A DNA stretch of 64,000 bases. It comes from Actinokineospora auranticolor. Lineage in GTDB: Bacteria; Actinomycetota; Actinomycetes; Mycobacteriales; Pseudonocardiaceae. The stretch covers positions 19,250 to 83,249 of the forward strand of contig NZ_PTIX01000032.1 in assembly GCF_002934265.1 (NCBI RefSeq), written 5' to 3'. Both the position numbers and the translations under genes were made by a program. Under the pieces are notes generated by a model that had not been told where the DNA came from, did not search any database, and saw only the letters and a program-made list of their open reading frames with translations. Shown here piece after piece: positions 44,579 through 58,942 of this stretch (its first letter is position 1; the number at the start of each line of letters is the position of its first letter).

Positions 44579-45057
44579 GGTCGCGCTCCTTCGAGTACCT
44601 CGGTTGTCACCCTATCCAACGTCCAAGGGACCCGATTCGATCCCGTGACCCAAAACCCCTGTTCAAACCCGGGTAGGCTGAGTCAAGTGGACACCGGGCC
44701 CGGGTAATCTTCACCACGGGGCACTCTTGGCCTATCCCGGATACGCCGAGTTCACACTATTGTCATGAGAACCCCCGGATGACCCCGGGAAAACACCCGC
44801 GCGGGTGACGCGTTCCGCACCGGAACCACCCTCCCGCGCATTGGCCGCACGACGGGGTGCGCTGCCACTTCCGCACGACGAGGTGCGCTCAACCGCCCGA
44901 GCCCGGGCGTGAACACGTTTTCTCCGCCGCACCGTAAGAACGCGCGGCACCGGGCCGAGTGGCTGGTGAGGCGCGTCCCCGCGTCGATGCCCCCAGCCGC
45001 TCTCCTCACCCTGCCCGAGTGCGCGTGGTTCCAGAGCACATGGGAGGGCCGCTAGCC
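44579..45057 (+). promoter_or_regulatory. upstream region of gltBD
   Basis: About 480 bp upstream of gltB, part of it upstream of fxsA on the other strand. AT-richer stretches at 44,630-44,770 probably hold the promoters. A GlnR box or riboswitch could not be recognised. The last 20 bp carry the gltB ribosome site GGGAGGG. Confidence 0.4.
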
Positions 45058-51022
<5,965 letters not shown>

Positions 51023-51056
51023 GGCGCTGTAACACCGGGCTGGTGCCCCCACGGAC

Positions 51057-51092
51057 AACGGCCCCGCGAGCAATGGCGCTCGCGGGGCCGTT
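51057..51092 (+). terminator. intrinsic terminator of gltBD
   Basis: A 15-bp perfect stem (51057-51071 with 51078-51092), 6-nt loop, 34 bp after the gltD stop, with a short TT at its foot. Confidence 0.8.
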
Positions 51093-51159
51093 CTCATCCG
51101 GCGGCGCGGACCGGATCACCCAGGCTTGTGATCCGGGGGCGAACCGCTGCCGGTCCCGG

Positions 51160-51795
51160 TCAGGTCAGTGACGTGGCCGCGGTGCCGACGTAGATGTCCG
51201 GGCCGATGGTGGTCTCGATCCAGAGGGCGTGCACGGTGATGCTGCTGCCGTTGTCGTCGACGTAGTTGACGTGGACCGTGCCCAGCCCGCCGAGGGAGAC
51301 GTCCTGGGACACGTTCGGGTCCGGGATCGCGTTGCCGAGGATGGTCAGACCCTCGATCTGGGCGCCACCCGAGGAGTCGCGGACGCCGTCCGAGACCTCC
51401 TCGGTCGTCACCGTCGACTCGATGGAGTCGACGCTGATCACCGTCCCGACCAGCGGGAGGCTGAGCAGGTCGACGTCGGTCAGCGAGACCTCGGCGTGGG
51501 CGGTGTCCAGCGCGCCCACCCGGGTGCCCTCGGCGAGGCTGCTCGCGGAGCCCACCGAACCCACGACGGGCAGCGAGGGCGTGGTGACGCTCGTGCTGTC
51601 GGAGCCCGGGGTGGCGCCCACGTAGTCCGAGCCCGCGACGGTCACGCCGAGCAGGCCGGTGGTCTGCACGGCGTTGGCGTGGGCGTTGAAGGTGTAGGTC
51701 ACCGCGGCGGCGGGCTGCGCCACGCTCACCGCGGCCCCGGCGGCCAACGCGACCGCTGCGGGGATGGTCATCCAGCGTCGGGAGATGCTGCGCAT
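51160..51795 (-). CDS. secreted choice-of-anchor P-like protein
   Basis: A 211-residue exported protein. Its signal peptide (1-35) ends AQPAAAV and the rest is beta-rich: FNAHANAVQTTGLLGVTV, repeated SVDSIESTVTT and ending DIYVGTAATSLT. The spacing of gentle hydrophobic and Thr/Ser-rich strands resembles the 'choice-of-anchor P' domain of actinobacterial surface proteins. There is no visible anchor. ATG 51795 has GGAGGAG 7 nt upstream. Function unknown. Confidence 0.7.
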   Translation of the reverse strand: MRSISRRWMTIPAAVALAAGAAVSVAQPAAAVTYTFNAHANAVQTTGLLGVTVAGSDYVGATPGSDSTSVTTPSLPVVGSVGSASSLAEGTRVGALDTAHAEVSLTDVDLLSLPLVGTVISVDSIESTVTTEEVSDGVRDSSGGAQIEGLTILGNAIPDPNVSQDVSLGGLGTVHVNYVDDNGSSITVHALWIETTIGPDIYVGTAATSLT

Positions 51796-52056
51796 GACGG
51801 ATCTCCTCCGTTGTCCGAACTGGCCCGTGGAACACGGACCACGGGGGATATCGCCGCAGGTCAGCAGGTGTTGCTTGAGTACGTCCACAGCTAGCCGATC
51901 AGCCGAGCGTGTTCACTCGACTACTGTCCGATGTCAACAGAACGCGCTGGTAACCGGCAAATTTCTCTCGACCATCACACCATCGTGTTACTCCATCCAG
52001 GAGCGCTCTCAACCGGACGCTGGTGAGCGGGACTCATCACCGTGCACAATGGCGCC

Positions 52057-52224
52057 ATGGCAGAGTCGTTCACGGACGAAGAGTTCGCCTTTCTGCGGCA
52101 TGTTCGCTTCGGCGACCTCCCCGCGCGTGTGCGTCCCGAGGACATGGTCACGCTCAAGGAGACCGAGCCCGCCCCGGACTACGCGGACCTGGCCTACGAC
52201 GCCCGCGAGCGCGCCGAGGGCTAG
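52057..52224 (+). CDS. small conserved hypothetical protein
   Basis: A 55-residue acidic soluble protein: ESFTDEEFAFLRHVRFGDLP, then RVRPEDMVTLKETEP and PDYADLAYDARERAEG. I do not recognise a family. It resembles many small actinobacterial proteins with a helical N-terminus. ATG 52057 is preferred over an in-frame GTG 15 bp upstream; neither has a strong ribosome site. Its TAG sits in CTAG together with the stop of the convergent pseudogene. Confidence 0.6.
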   Translation: MAESFTDEEFAFLRHVRFGDLPARVRPEDMVTLKETEPAPDYADLAYDARERAEG

Positions 52225-52499
52225 TCCGCCCGGTGCGGGTGCTGGGCCTCGAACCGGGTGGTCGCGCACGCGGACATGCTCACCCTGGAGAGACCGGTCA
52301 GGTTCTGCGCGCAGAGGGTGTAGACCGTCTCCACCGCCGCGGTGATCGGGATGGTGTGCGTGCACTGCTGCTGGCTCACGCCGGTCGTCCCGGAGAAGTA
52401 GAGGGTGTCGGTGCCGCCCGCCGCGGCCCCGGACGGCGGGCGGCGTGGTCGACACCGTGCCGCCTGGCATTCGGTGGTGGGCCTGGGCAGTCCACTCAG
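52221..52499 (-). pseudogene. truncated paralogue of the secreted DUF11-like array
   Basis: This is the 3' part of an array member. It reads GLPRPTTECQAA, later DTLYFSGTTGVSQQQCTHTI, PITAAVETVYTLCAQNLTGL and finally TTRFEAQHPHRAD before TAG 52,221-52,223. All four family cysteines and the end motif are kept, but the signal peptide and first strands are missing. The upstream sequence meets the stop of the next paralogue within about 35 bp. Likely an inactive fragment left by unequal recombination. Confidence 0.75.
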
Positions 52500-52535
52500 G
52501 ACAGGGAAACCACCGCACCGGGCGAAAGCGCCCGC

Positions 52536-53108
52536 TCAACCCGCTGCCCGGTGCGGGTGCTGGGCCTCGAAGCTGATGAACGCGCACGATCCGATGGTCA
52601 CCCCGTCGACGTTGACCAGGTCCTGCGGGCAGACCGAGTAGGCCGTCTCCACCGCCGAGGTGATCGGGACGGTGAAGGTGCACGACACCTGGCCACCGCT
52701 GGTCTCGCCGTAGAAGTAGAGCGTGTCCGCCGTCGCGCCGGAGCGCGGGTCCCCACCCGGGATACCGCCGCCGCCCGGGACGCCGCCCGGGTCGGTCTCC
52801 GGCGGCACGTCGTCCACCGTCCCCGACAGGCAGTCGGTGCTCGGCGGCAGCGGCCGGCTGAGGCCGTTGGGCACGGTGTACTCCCAGTAGAAGGGCAGGG
52901 CGTCGGGCGGGTTGGTGTTGTGCACGGTGAACACCACGGCCCGGGTCGTGCCCACCGCGGCGGCCCGGTCGCTGTACCCGAGCTCCAGGGTCAGCCCAGC
53001 ACCCGCCGACGCCTCCGGGGCGTTCGCGACGGCCAGCGCGGTGGCCGCGCTCGCGGCGACCGCTGCGGCGGCGACGCGGAGCGGGCGGCGGGTCGGGAAC
53101 GCGCGCAT
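52536..53108 (-). CDS. secreted DUF11-like protein, array member 2
   Basis: A 190-residue member with signal peptide 1-35. The single beta-sandwich-like domain shows AVVFTVHNTNP, WEYTVPNGL, CLSGTVDD, CTFTVPITSAVETAY, SVC and CAFISFEAQHPHRAAG. It is longer than its relatives because of a Gly/Pro-rich insertion (PGGVPGGGGIPGGDPRSG) between the first and second Cys. GGGAGGT precedes ATG 53108 by 2 nt, an unusually short spacing. The four Cys suggest two disulfides in an extracellular protein. Function unknown. Confidence 0.8.
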   Translation of the reverse strand: MRAFPTRRPLRVAAAAVAASAATALAVANAPEASAGAGLTLELGYSDRAAAVGTTRAVVFTVHNTNPPDALPFYWEYTVPNGLSRPLPPSTDCLSGTVDDVPPETDPGGVPGGGGIPGGDPRSGATADTLYFYGETSGGQVSCTFTVPITSAVETAYSVCPQDLVNVDGVTIGSCAFISFEAQHPHRAAG

Positions 53109-53253
53109 GGGACCTCCCTCGGCTGCGGCGCCGCACTGCGGGGCGCCTCTGGGCGGAGGGTGTCCACGGGGTCGGGCGTCCATCCCGGGCGGGCCGGGAT
53201 TTCACCGCACCAGGGGAAAAGCGGCGCCCCCGGTTTAACGATCACCGGGGGCG

Positions 53254-53778
53254 CTACCGGGGTGTGGCGGCCCGGTGCGGGTGGCGGTCTTCGTAGCGGA
53301 TGAAGCCGCAGGCGGTGAACGTGAGCGCGGTCAGACCGGTGATGTCCGGTCCGCAGGTGGAGTAGAAGCCCTCCACCGACGAGGTGATCGGCACGGTCAG
53401 CGTGCACGACGCCTCACCGATGACCGTGTTGCCCTCCACGTAGATCGTCTCGGTGGGCAGCGCGGTCCGCCCGCTCTCGATCGGCTCGTCGTCGGCCGTC
53501 ATCGACAGGCAGGTCCAGCTGAGCGGCACCTGGTTGAGCGCGAGGCTGAGCCCGGATGGGAGGCTCCACGACCAGTCGTAGAACCTGGTGTTCTGCGGGT
53601 TCGTGTTGGTGATCGTGAAGACGATCGATCGGCGGGTGTTCACCGCCGAGGCGCTGACGCTGTAGGCGGCGGACATCGTCGGGTTCACCGCGGCCACCGC
53701 GGGTTCGGCCGTGGTGACGGCACCGGCGACGAGCACCGCGCTCAGCACGGCGGCGCGGAGGGCGGGGGTGGTGCGCAT
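53254..53778 (-). CDS. secreted DUF11-like protein, array member 3
   Basis: A 174-residue member with signal peptide 1-29. Its domain reads SIVFTITNTNPQNTRFYDWSW, LPSGLSLAL, CLSMTADDEPIE, IYVEGNTVIGEASCTLTVP, STCGPDI and ACGFIRYEDRHPHRAATPR. The long TN-rich strand near the N-terminus most clearly shows kinship with DUF11-type domains. AGGGAGTCCC lies in front of ATG 53778. It is 22 bp downstream of the next paralogue and probably co-transcribed. Confidence 0.82.
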   Translation of the reverse strand: MRTTPALRAAVLSAVLVAGAVTTAEPAVAAVNPTMSAAYSVSASAVNTRRSIVFTITNTNPQNTRFYDWSWSLPSGLSLALNQVPLSWTCLSMTADDEPIESGRTALPTETIYVEGNTVIGEASCTLTVPITSSVEGFYSTCGPDITGLTALTFTACGFIRYEDRHPHRAATPR

Positions 53779-53800
53779 GGGACTCCCTGCTGTCGGTGAC

Positions 53801-54325
53801 CTACACCGCCTCGGCGACCCGGTGCGGGTGGCGGACCTCGAACCAGATGTGCGTGCAGGAGAACGACGTCGTGATACCGCTGCGCCCCTGGATGTCCGCG
53901 GTGCAGGACGCGTAGTGCGCCTCGGTCGCGGAAGTGACCGGCACGGTGATCGTGCACGTCGGCTCACCGATCACGGTGTTGCCCTCGACGTAGACGGTCG
54001 CCGTGGGCAGGGGCCCGCGCTGCGCCGGTACGGCGCTCCGGCCCTCGATGGGCTGGTCGTCCACGATCCCCGACATGCACGTCTTGGTGAACGCCCCGGC
54101 GAACGCGAGCCCGACGGGCAAGGGGTGGTTGACGGCGTAGTTCTGCACCATGCCGCCGTTGTAGATGGTGAACACCAGGTTCCGCGACGCGTTGACCGCC
54201 GACTTCGTGACGGAGTAGGCGGCCGTGAGCGTCGTGGTGGGCAACGCGGTGGCGGGCTGGGCGGCGGTCACGGAGGCGGCGCACACGACCGCGGCGGCCA
54301 GTGCGCGGGCGGGCTTGGCGCGCAT
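53801..54325 (-). CDS. secreted DUF11-like protein, array member 4
   Basis: A 174-residue member with signal peptide 1-28 (MRAKPARALAAAVVCAASVT). It is almost the same as members 5 and 6 in the signal region but more diverged in the mature domain (NGGMVQNYAVNHPLP, FTKTCMSGIVDDQPIEG). It ends FEVRHPHRVAEAV rather than HPHFAAE. GAAAGGAACCCC precedes ATG 54325. It may have recombined with its neighbours at the 5' end. Confidence 0.85.
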   Translation of the reverse strand: MRAKPARALAAAVVCAASVTAAQPATALPTTTLTAAYSVTKSAVNASRNLVFTIYNGGMVQNYAVNHPLPVGLAFAGAFTKTCMSGIVDDQPIEGRSAVPAQRGPLPTATVYVEGNTVIGEPTCTITVPVTSATEAHYASCTADIQGRSGITTSFSCTHIWFEVRHPHRVAEAV

Positions 54326-54344
54326 GGGGTTCCTTTCGGCGGGG

Positions 54345-54872
54345 TCACTCGGCGGCGAAGTGCGGGTGGCGGTCCTCGAACCAGATGTGCGTGCAGGTGA
54401 ACGACGTCGTGATGCCGCTGAGCCCTTGGAGACCGGCGGCGCAGGTCGCGTAGTGCGCCTCGGTCGCGGAGGTGACCGGCACGGTGATCGTGCACCCCGG
54501 TTCTCCGATGACCGTGTTGCCCGCGACGTACACGGTCGCGGTGGGCAGCGGCCCGCGCTGCGCCGGTACCGCGTTCCGGGTGACGATCGGCTCGTCGTCC
54601 ACCGCGATCGAGGCGCAGGTCTCGGTGAGCGGCCCGGCGAAGGTGAGCCCCGCGGGGAGCGGGTAGTTGAAGGAGATGCCCTGGACCCCGCTGTTGTTGT
54701 AGATGGAGAACACCAGGTTCCGCGCCACGTTGACCGCCGACTTCGTGATCGGGTAGACGGCGGTGACGGCGACGCCGGGGGTCGGGCCCGCGGTGGCGGG
54801 CTGGGCGACGGTCACCGAAGCGGCGCACACGACCGCGGCGGTGGCCAGTGCGCGGGCGGGCTTGGCGCGCAT
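54345..54872 (-). CDS. secreted DUF11-like protein, array member 5
   Basis: A 175-residue member with signal peptide 1-29. Mature domain: AVYPITKSAVNVARNLVFSI, FNYPLPAGLTFAGPLTETC, VDDEPIVTRNAVPAQRGPL, TVYVAGNTVIGEPGCTITVP, VTSATEAHYATC, LQGLSGITTSFTCTHIWFED and the terminal HPHFAAE. It differs from member 6 at scattered positions only, so the two are recent copies. AAAGGA lies 5 nt before ATG 54872. Confidence 0.85.
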   Translation of the reverse strand: MRAKPARALATAAVVCAASVTVAQPATAGPTPGVAVTAVYPITKSAVNVARNLVFSIYNNSGVQGISFNYPLPAGLTFAGPLTETCASIAVDDEPIVTRNAVPAQRGPLPTATVYVAGNTVIGEPGCTITVPVTSATEAHYATCAAGLQGLSGITTSFTCTHIWFEDRHPHFAAE

Positions 54873-54890
54873 GGGGTTCCTTTCAGCGGG

Positions 54891-55415
54891 TCACTCGGCG
54901 GCGAAGTGCGGGTGGCGGTCCTCGAACCAGATGTGCGTGCAGGTGAACGAGGTGCTGATGCCGGAGAGCCCCTGGAGACCGGCGGCACAGGTCGCGTAGT
55001 GCGCCTCGGTCGCGGAGGTGACCGGGACGGTGACCGTGCACGAGAACTCACCGATGATGGTGTTGCCCGCGACGTACACGGTCGCCGTGGGCAGGGGCCC
55101 GCGTGGTGCAGGCACCGCGTTCCGGGTCTGGATCGGCTCGTCGTCCACCGCGATCGCGGCGCACGACTCGGTGAGCGGCCCGGCGAACGCGAGCCCGGCG
55201 GGCAGCGGGTAGTTGAAGGAGAGGCCCTGGACCATGCCCCCGGGGTTGTAGATGGTGAACAGCAGGTTCCGCGTCGTGTTGACCGCCGATTTCGTGACCG
55301 GGTAGACGGCCACGAGCGCCGTGCCGGGGAGCGCGGTGGCGGGCTGGGCGACGGTCACCGAAGCGGCGCACACGGCCGCGGCGGCGGCCAGTGCGCGGGC
55401 GGGCTTGGCGCGCAT
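54891..55415 (-). CDS. secreted DUF11-like protein, array member 6
   Basis: A 174-residue member with signal peptide 1-28. It is the near twin of member 5, with FNYPLPAGLAFAGPLTESC, VDDEPIQTRNAVPAPRGPL, GEFSCTVTVPVTSATEAHY and the same C-terminal block through HPHFAAE. The 18-bp spacer on either side carries the ribosome site AAAGGA and is conserved with the neighbouring spacers. Function unknown. Confidence 0.85.
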   Translation of the reverse strand: MRAKPARALAAAAAVCAASVTVAQPATALPGTALVAVYPVTKSAVNTTRNLLFTIYNPGGMVQGLSFNYPLPAGLAFAGPLTESCAAIAVDDEPIQTRNAVPAPRGPLPTATVYVAGNTIIGEFSCTVTVPVTSATEAHYATCAAGLQGLSGISTSFTCTHIWFEDRHPHFAAE

Positions 55416-55433
55416 GGGGTTCCTTTCAGCGGG

Positions 55434-55964
55434 TCACTCGGCGGCGAAGTGCGGGTGTTGTGCCTCGAACCGGATCGTCTGGCAGAGGAAGTTCGCGGTG
55501 AGGTTGGTCAGGCCCTGCACGTTGGCGGAGCAGGTGCTGTACGTCCCTTCCGCGACGGCCGTGACGGGGACGCTGACCACGCAGATCGCCTCGCCGACGT
55601 AGCTGCTGCCCTCCACGTAGACGGTCGGGACGTCCACGCCGGAGCGGGGCGGGATGAACAGCGGGGGTTCGTCGGCCGCGTTGGCGGACATGCAGTTCTC
55701 GCTGAAGGTGAAGACCCCCGCGAAATCGAGCCCCGTCGGCAGCGGCAGGTTGAACTTCCAGCTCGCCGCGACGTTGTACGGGTTGGTGATGACGAAGACC
55801 AGGTTGCGCGCCTTGCCGACCGCCGAGGCCGTGACCTCGTAGGTGACCGCCAGGTTCGGGACGGCGCTGGCGGCGGCGGGCACGACGACGGCGGACGAGA
55901 GCGAGGCGACCGCGGCGGCCAGCACGGTGGCGCGGCGCAGGCGGCGGACGGCGGTGGTGCGCAT
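55434..55964 (-). CDS. secreted DUF11-like protein, array member 7
   Basis: A 176-residue member with signal peptide 1-34. Domain: EVTASAVGKARNLVFVITNP, FNLPLPTGLDFAGVFTFSENC, TVYVEGSSYVGEAICVVSVP, GTYSTCSANVQGLTNLTANF and CQTIRFEAQHPHFAAE. Its C-terminal tail equals that of members 5 and 6 although the centre is diverged, which suggests gene conversion at the 3' end. A GGGAGGGG ribosome site precedes ATG 55964. Confidence 0.82.
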   Translation of the reverse strand: MRTTAVRRLRRATVLAAAVASLSSAVVVPAAASAVPNLAVTYEVTASAVGKARNLVFVITNPYNVAASWKFNLPLPTGLDFAGVFTFSENCMSANAADEPPLFIPPRSGVDVPTVYVEGSSYVGEAICVVSVPVTAVAEGTYSTCSANVQGLTNLTANFLCQTIRFEAQHPHFAAE

Positions 55965-56068
55965 GGGAACCCCTCCCCTGGTGGGCATCGAGCACTCGGG
56001 ACAAGCCGGTCCCCCGGCGTCGACCGTCCATCCAGGACAGGCGGGCGGACTCGCCGCGACAGGGGAGA

Positions 56069-56593
56069 TCAACGGGCGACGGCGCCGCGGTGCGGGTGCG
56101 GTGCCTCGAACCGGATCGTGGCGCACGACCCCGGCCCGGAGAGCCCGCTCAGACCGGTGATGGCCCCCGGGCACGACTGGTAGATCGCCTCCGTCGCCGA
56201 GGTCACGGAGAAGGTGAACGTGCAGACGAACTCCGTCGGCATCGGGTTCCCGCTGAGGTACCAGGTGTCGGGGGACGCGGCGCCGCGCGCCGAGCGGACG
56301 GGCGGGCCGATGGTGCCGTTCACGCAGTTGTCGGTGGGCGCGCCGTTGCGGGTGATCCCGGTGGGCAGGGTGAAGCTGAACGACCAGGGCAGGATGATCC
56401 CGTCGGTCGTGACGGTGATCGTGAGGACGCGGTTCGCGTTCACCGCGGACGCCACCGCGCTGAAGCCGACGCCCACGGAGCGCGCTAGGGGCGACGCGAC
56501 CGCACCCGGCGCGCCCACGGTCGAGGCGGCGGCCGCGGCCACTAGGGCGACCGCCGCGCGACGGGCCTGACGACGGAAACGGGTCTCACTCAT
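56069..56593 (-). CDS. secreted DUF11-like protein, array member 8 (first in transcription order)
   Basis: A 174-residue member and the most diverged intact copy. It has signal peptide 1-33, then NRVLTITVTTDGIILPWSFS, LPTGITRNGAPTDNC, WYLSGNPMPTEFVCTFTF, SVTSATEAIYQSC and CATIRFEAPHPHRGAVAR. The four Cys and the HPH end are conserved. ATG 56593 has AGGGAAGG upstream. The 158 bp in front of it, up to the lpdA stop, should contain the array promoter. Confidence 0.8.
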   Translation of the reverse strand: MSETRFRRQARRAAVALVAAAAASTVGAPGAVASPLARSVGVGFSAVASAVNANRVLTITVTTDGIILPWSFSFTLPTGITRNGAPTDNCVNGTIGPPVRSARGAASPDTWYLSGNPMPTEFVCTFTFSVTSATEAIYQSCPGAITGLSGLSGPGSCATIRFEAPHPHRGAVAR

Positions 56594-56714
56594 GGGTGAA
56601 CCTTCCCTGGGACGGAGCCGTTCGGCCACCGTAACCCCGCGCGCCACACGCCCTCCGGCGATCGCGCGCTGTCGCATCCGGACAGGTACGGCTTTTCCCT
56701 CACCAGGGTGGAAT

Positions 56715-56746
56715 CCGCCGCCCGCGGCGGGCGCCGCGGGCGGCGG
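56715..56746 (-). terminator. terminator of lpdA
   Basis: A 13-bp perfect stem (56715-56727 with 56734-56746) and 6-nt loop, 5 bp after the lpdA stop, separating it from the secreted-protein array. Confidence 0.7.
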
Positions 56747-56751
56747 TGTGC

Positions 56752-58152
56752 TCACATGTTGATCATGTGGCCGGCCAGGCCGTGGATCGCCTCCTGCAGC
56801 GCCTCGCCGAGCGTCGGGTGCGCGTGCACGTTGCGGGCGAGCTCGTGCACGGTCAGGTCCCACTTCTGCGCCAGGGTCAGCTCCGGCAGCAGCTCCGTGA
56901 CGTCCGGTCCGATCAGGTGGCCACCGATCAGCTCGCCGTACTTCTTGTCGCTGATCAGCTTGACGAACCCGCCCGGGTCGCCGATGCCGTGCGCCTTGGC
57001 GTTGGCGGTGAACGGGAACTTGGCGACCTGCACGTCGTAGCCCTGCTCGCGGGCCTGCGCCTCGGTGTAGCCGAAGCTGGCGACCTGCGGCTGGCAGTAG
57101 GTCGCGCGCGGGATCATCGCGTAGTCCAGTTCCTGGGTCTCCGCGCCGGCGATGGTCTCCGCCGCGATCACGCCCATGGCCTCGGCAGCGTGCGCGAGCA
57201 TGAGCTTCGCGGTGACGTCGCCGATGGCGTAGATGTGGTCCACCGAGGTGCGGCAGAAGCCGTCGATGTCGATGGCGCGGCGGTCGGTCAGCCGCACACC
57301 GGTGTTCTCCAGCCCGTAGCCCTCCACGCGCGGCACGAAACCGATGGCCTGCAGCACCTTGTCGGCCTCGATGACGTCCTGCGCGCCGCCCTTGGACACG
57401 GTCACCTTGACCTTGGCGCCGGAGTCGTCGATGGACTCCACCCGGGTGCCCACGCGGACATCGATGCCGAGCTTCTTGTAGCGGCGCAGCAGTTCCTTGG
57501 ACACCTCCTCGTCCTCCAGCGGCACCATGCGGTCGAGGAACTCGACGATGGTGACCTTGACGCCGTAGTTGTGCAGGACGTAGGCGAACTCCACGCCGAT
57601 GGCGCCCGCGCCCGCGATGACGATGCTCTCGGGGAGGGTGTCGGAGAGGATCTGCTCCTCGTAGGTCACCACGCGCTCGGACAGCTCCGTGCCGGGCAGC
57701 AGCCGGGTGGTGGCACCGGCGGCGATGATCGCGTTGCCGAAGGTGATGGTCTCGGTGCCGCCGTCGGTACCGGCGACCTCGATCATGTTGGCGTCGGTGA
57801 ACTTCCCCCACCCGTGGTACTGGGTGATGGAGTTCTTCTTCATCAGGTAGTGCACGCCCTTGACGCGGCCGTCGGCGACGGTGCGGGAGCGGCTGAACGC
57901 GGCGCCGTAGTCGAGGCTGATCGAGCCGTCGACCTGGATGCCGAACGTCTTGGTCTCGTGCTGGAGGATGTGCGCCAGCTCGGCGTTGCGCAGGAGGGCC
58001 TTGGACGGGATGCAGCCCACGTTGAGGCAGACACCGCCCCAGTAGCGCTCCTCGATGATCGCGGTCTTGAGACCGAGCTGGGTCGCCCGGATCGCCGCGA
58101 CGTACCCGCCCGGTCCCGCGCCGAGGACCACGACGTCGAAGTGTGTGCTCAT
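56752..58152 (-). CDS. lpdA: dihydrolipoyl dehydrogenase
   Basis: A 466-residue flavoprotein (E3) that reoxidises lipoamide in 2-oxo-acid dehydrogenase complexes. The FAD site is [10 protein letters not shown], the redox disulfide C42/C47 ([10 protein letters not shown]), the NAD site [10 protein letters not shown] and the active-site His-Glu pair in HAHPTLGEA near the C-terminus. No E1/E2 genes lie next to it, as is common for the shared E3 of actinobacteria. ATG 58152. Confidence 0.97.
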   Translation of the reverse strand: MSTHFDVVVLGAGPGGYVAAIRATQLGLKTAIIEERYWGGVCLNVGCIPSKALLRNAELAHILQHETKTFGIQVDGSISLDYGAAFSRSRTVADGRVKGVHYLMKKNSITQYHGWGKFTDANMIEVAGTDGGTETITFGNAIIAAGATTRLLPGTELSERVVTYEEQILSDTLPESIVIAGAGAIGVEFAYVLHNYGVKVTIVEFLDRMVPLEDEEVSKELLRRYKKLGIDVRVGTRVESIDDSGAKVKVTVSKGGAQDVIEADKVLQAIGFVPRVEGYGLENTGVRLTDRRAIDIDGFCRTSVDHIYAIGDVTAKLMLAHAAEAMGVIAAETIAGAETQELDYAMIPRATYCQPQVASFGYTEAQAREQGYDVQVAKFPFTANAKAHGIGDPGGFVKLISDKKYGELIGGHLIGPDVTELLPELTLAQKWDLTVHELARNVHAHPTLGEALQEAIHGLAGHMINM

Positions 58153-58232
58153 GCCCCCACGATATTCGCCTCGTCCGGCGGGGGCGGACGGGAGAGCCGA
58201 GCCGCGGGGAGAGCCGGGTCACGGCCGGGGCG

Positions 58233-58832
58233 TCAGCCCCTGGCGAGGTCGAGCCGGACGCGCCCCAGCGCGATCTCGCCGGTCGGGCCCGGCACCGCGA
58301 CGCCCGCTAACCGCAACCTGGCCCCGGCCGCCGCGTCGGCGCGTTCCACCGCCGCGTGGATCTCCCGCACCAGCGCGGGTGAGCTCAGGTCACCGGGGTC
58401 GGCGGCCGGTACCCGGCGCACGCGGACGCCGGTCGGCCCGGGCTCGCGGCCCGAGCCGACCAGGACCAGTCCGCGCACGATGCCGGGGAACTCCGCCACC
58501 ACGCGGCAGGCCACCGCGGTCAGCGCGGTGTGCGCCACGACCTGGGTGCGAGTGTTGCGGTCGGCCAGGGTCTCCAGCACGTCCTCGACGCGGTCGAGCC
58601 GGGCCTCCGGGTCCGCGGTGGGCACCGCGCACCACGCGATCTGGAACCGCTGGGCCACCGGCTGCCACGCCGCGGGCAGCTCACGCGGTCTGCTCGCCGA
58701 GGGCACCAGCACCACCAGCGCGGGCCCGTGGTCCAAACCGCGCCACAACGGCGCGGGCACGCGAGTGGACCCCCTCGGAGTCACCAAACCGGTGGTCGTG
58801 CCCGTGTTCGCGATCCTGCCGACTGCCACCAC
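58233..58832 (-). CDS. alpha/beta-hydrolase-like protein lacking the nucleophile
   Basis: A 199-residue soluble protein with an alpha/beta-hydrolase outline: ALVVLVPSASRPREL, then VVAHTALTAVACRVVAEFPG followed by VRGLVLVGSG. At the nucleophile elbow the usual GxSxG reads AHTALTA, so no catalytic Ser is present, and the C-terminal lid/His region is short. It may be a degenerate or binding-only member. GTG 58832 follows a GGAGGCGGAGG run. A weak SigF-like box lies 41 bp upstream. Confidence 0.65.
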   Translation of the reverse strand: MVAVGRIANTGTTTGLVTPRGSTRVPAPLWRGLDHGPALVVLVPSASRPRELPAAWQPVAQRFQIAWCAVPTADPEARLDRVEDVLETLADRNTRTQVVAHTALTAVACRVVAEFPGIVRGLVLVGSGREPGPTGVRVRRVPAADPGDLSSPALVREIHAAVERADAAAGARLRLAGVAVPGPTGEIALGRVRLDLARG

Positions 58833-58872
58833 GTCCGCCTCCGCCTCCCGGTCGGTTCGCCCCGGTCCGGGC

Positions 58873-58896
58873 TACCCACGTCAGGTGGTTTCAATC
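58873..58896 (-). promoter_or_regulatory. weak SigF-like promoter candidate
   Basis: On the minus strand GATT, 15 nt, GGGTAG, 41 bp upstream of GTG 58832. It fits the loose GNNT-N14-16-GGGTA pattern, with one mismatch to GTTT. Motif only. Confidence 0.25.
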
Positions 58897-58942
58897 ACCC
58901 GGTCGCGCGAATCACACCGGGATCACCCGCGGCGGGTCCCGC

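Larger units (their letters stand above)
52221..56593 (-). repeat. tandem array of eight paralogous secreted-protein genes
   Basis: Seven intact genes and one fragment, all on the minus strand, each about 525-575 bp. Spacers of 18-22 bp separate the five central genes; wider spacers of 104 and 145 bp occur near the ends. The genes at 53,801, 54,345 and 54,891 are nearly the same from the ribosome site through the signal peptide, and their 3' ends with the adjoining spacer are almost identical. This points to recent duplication within an older family. Confidence 0.9.

Noticed and set aside
44579..45057. Riboswitch or GlnR site before gltB
   Set aside because: No known aptamer core or GTnAC-type GlnR motif could be recognised; only general promoter-like AT-richer stretches.
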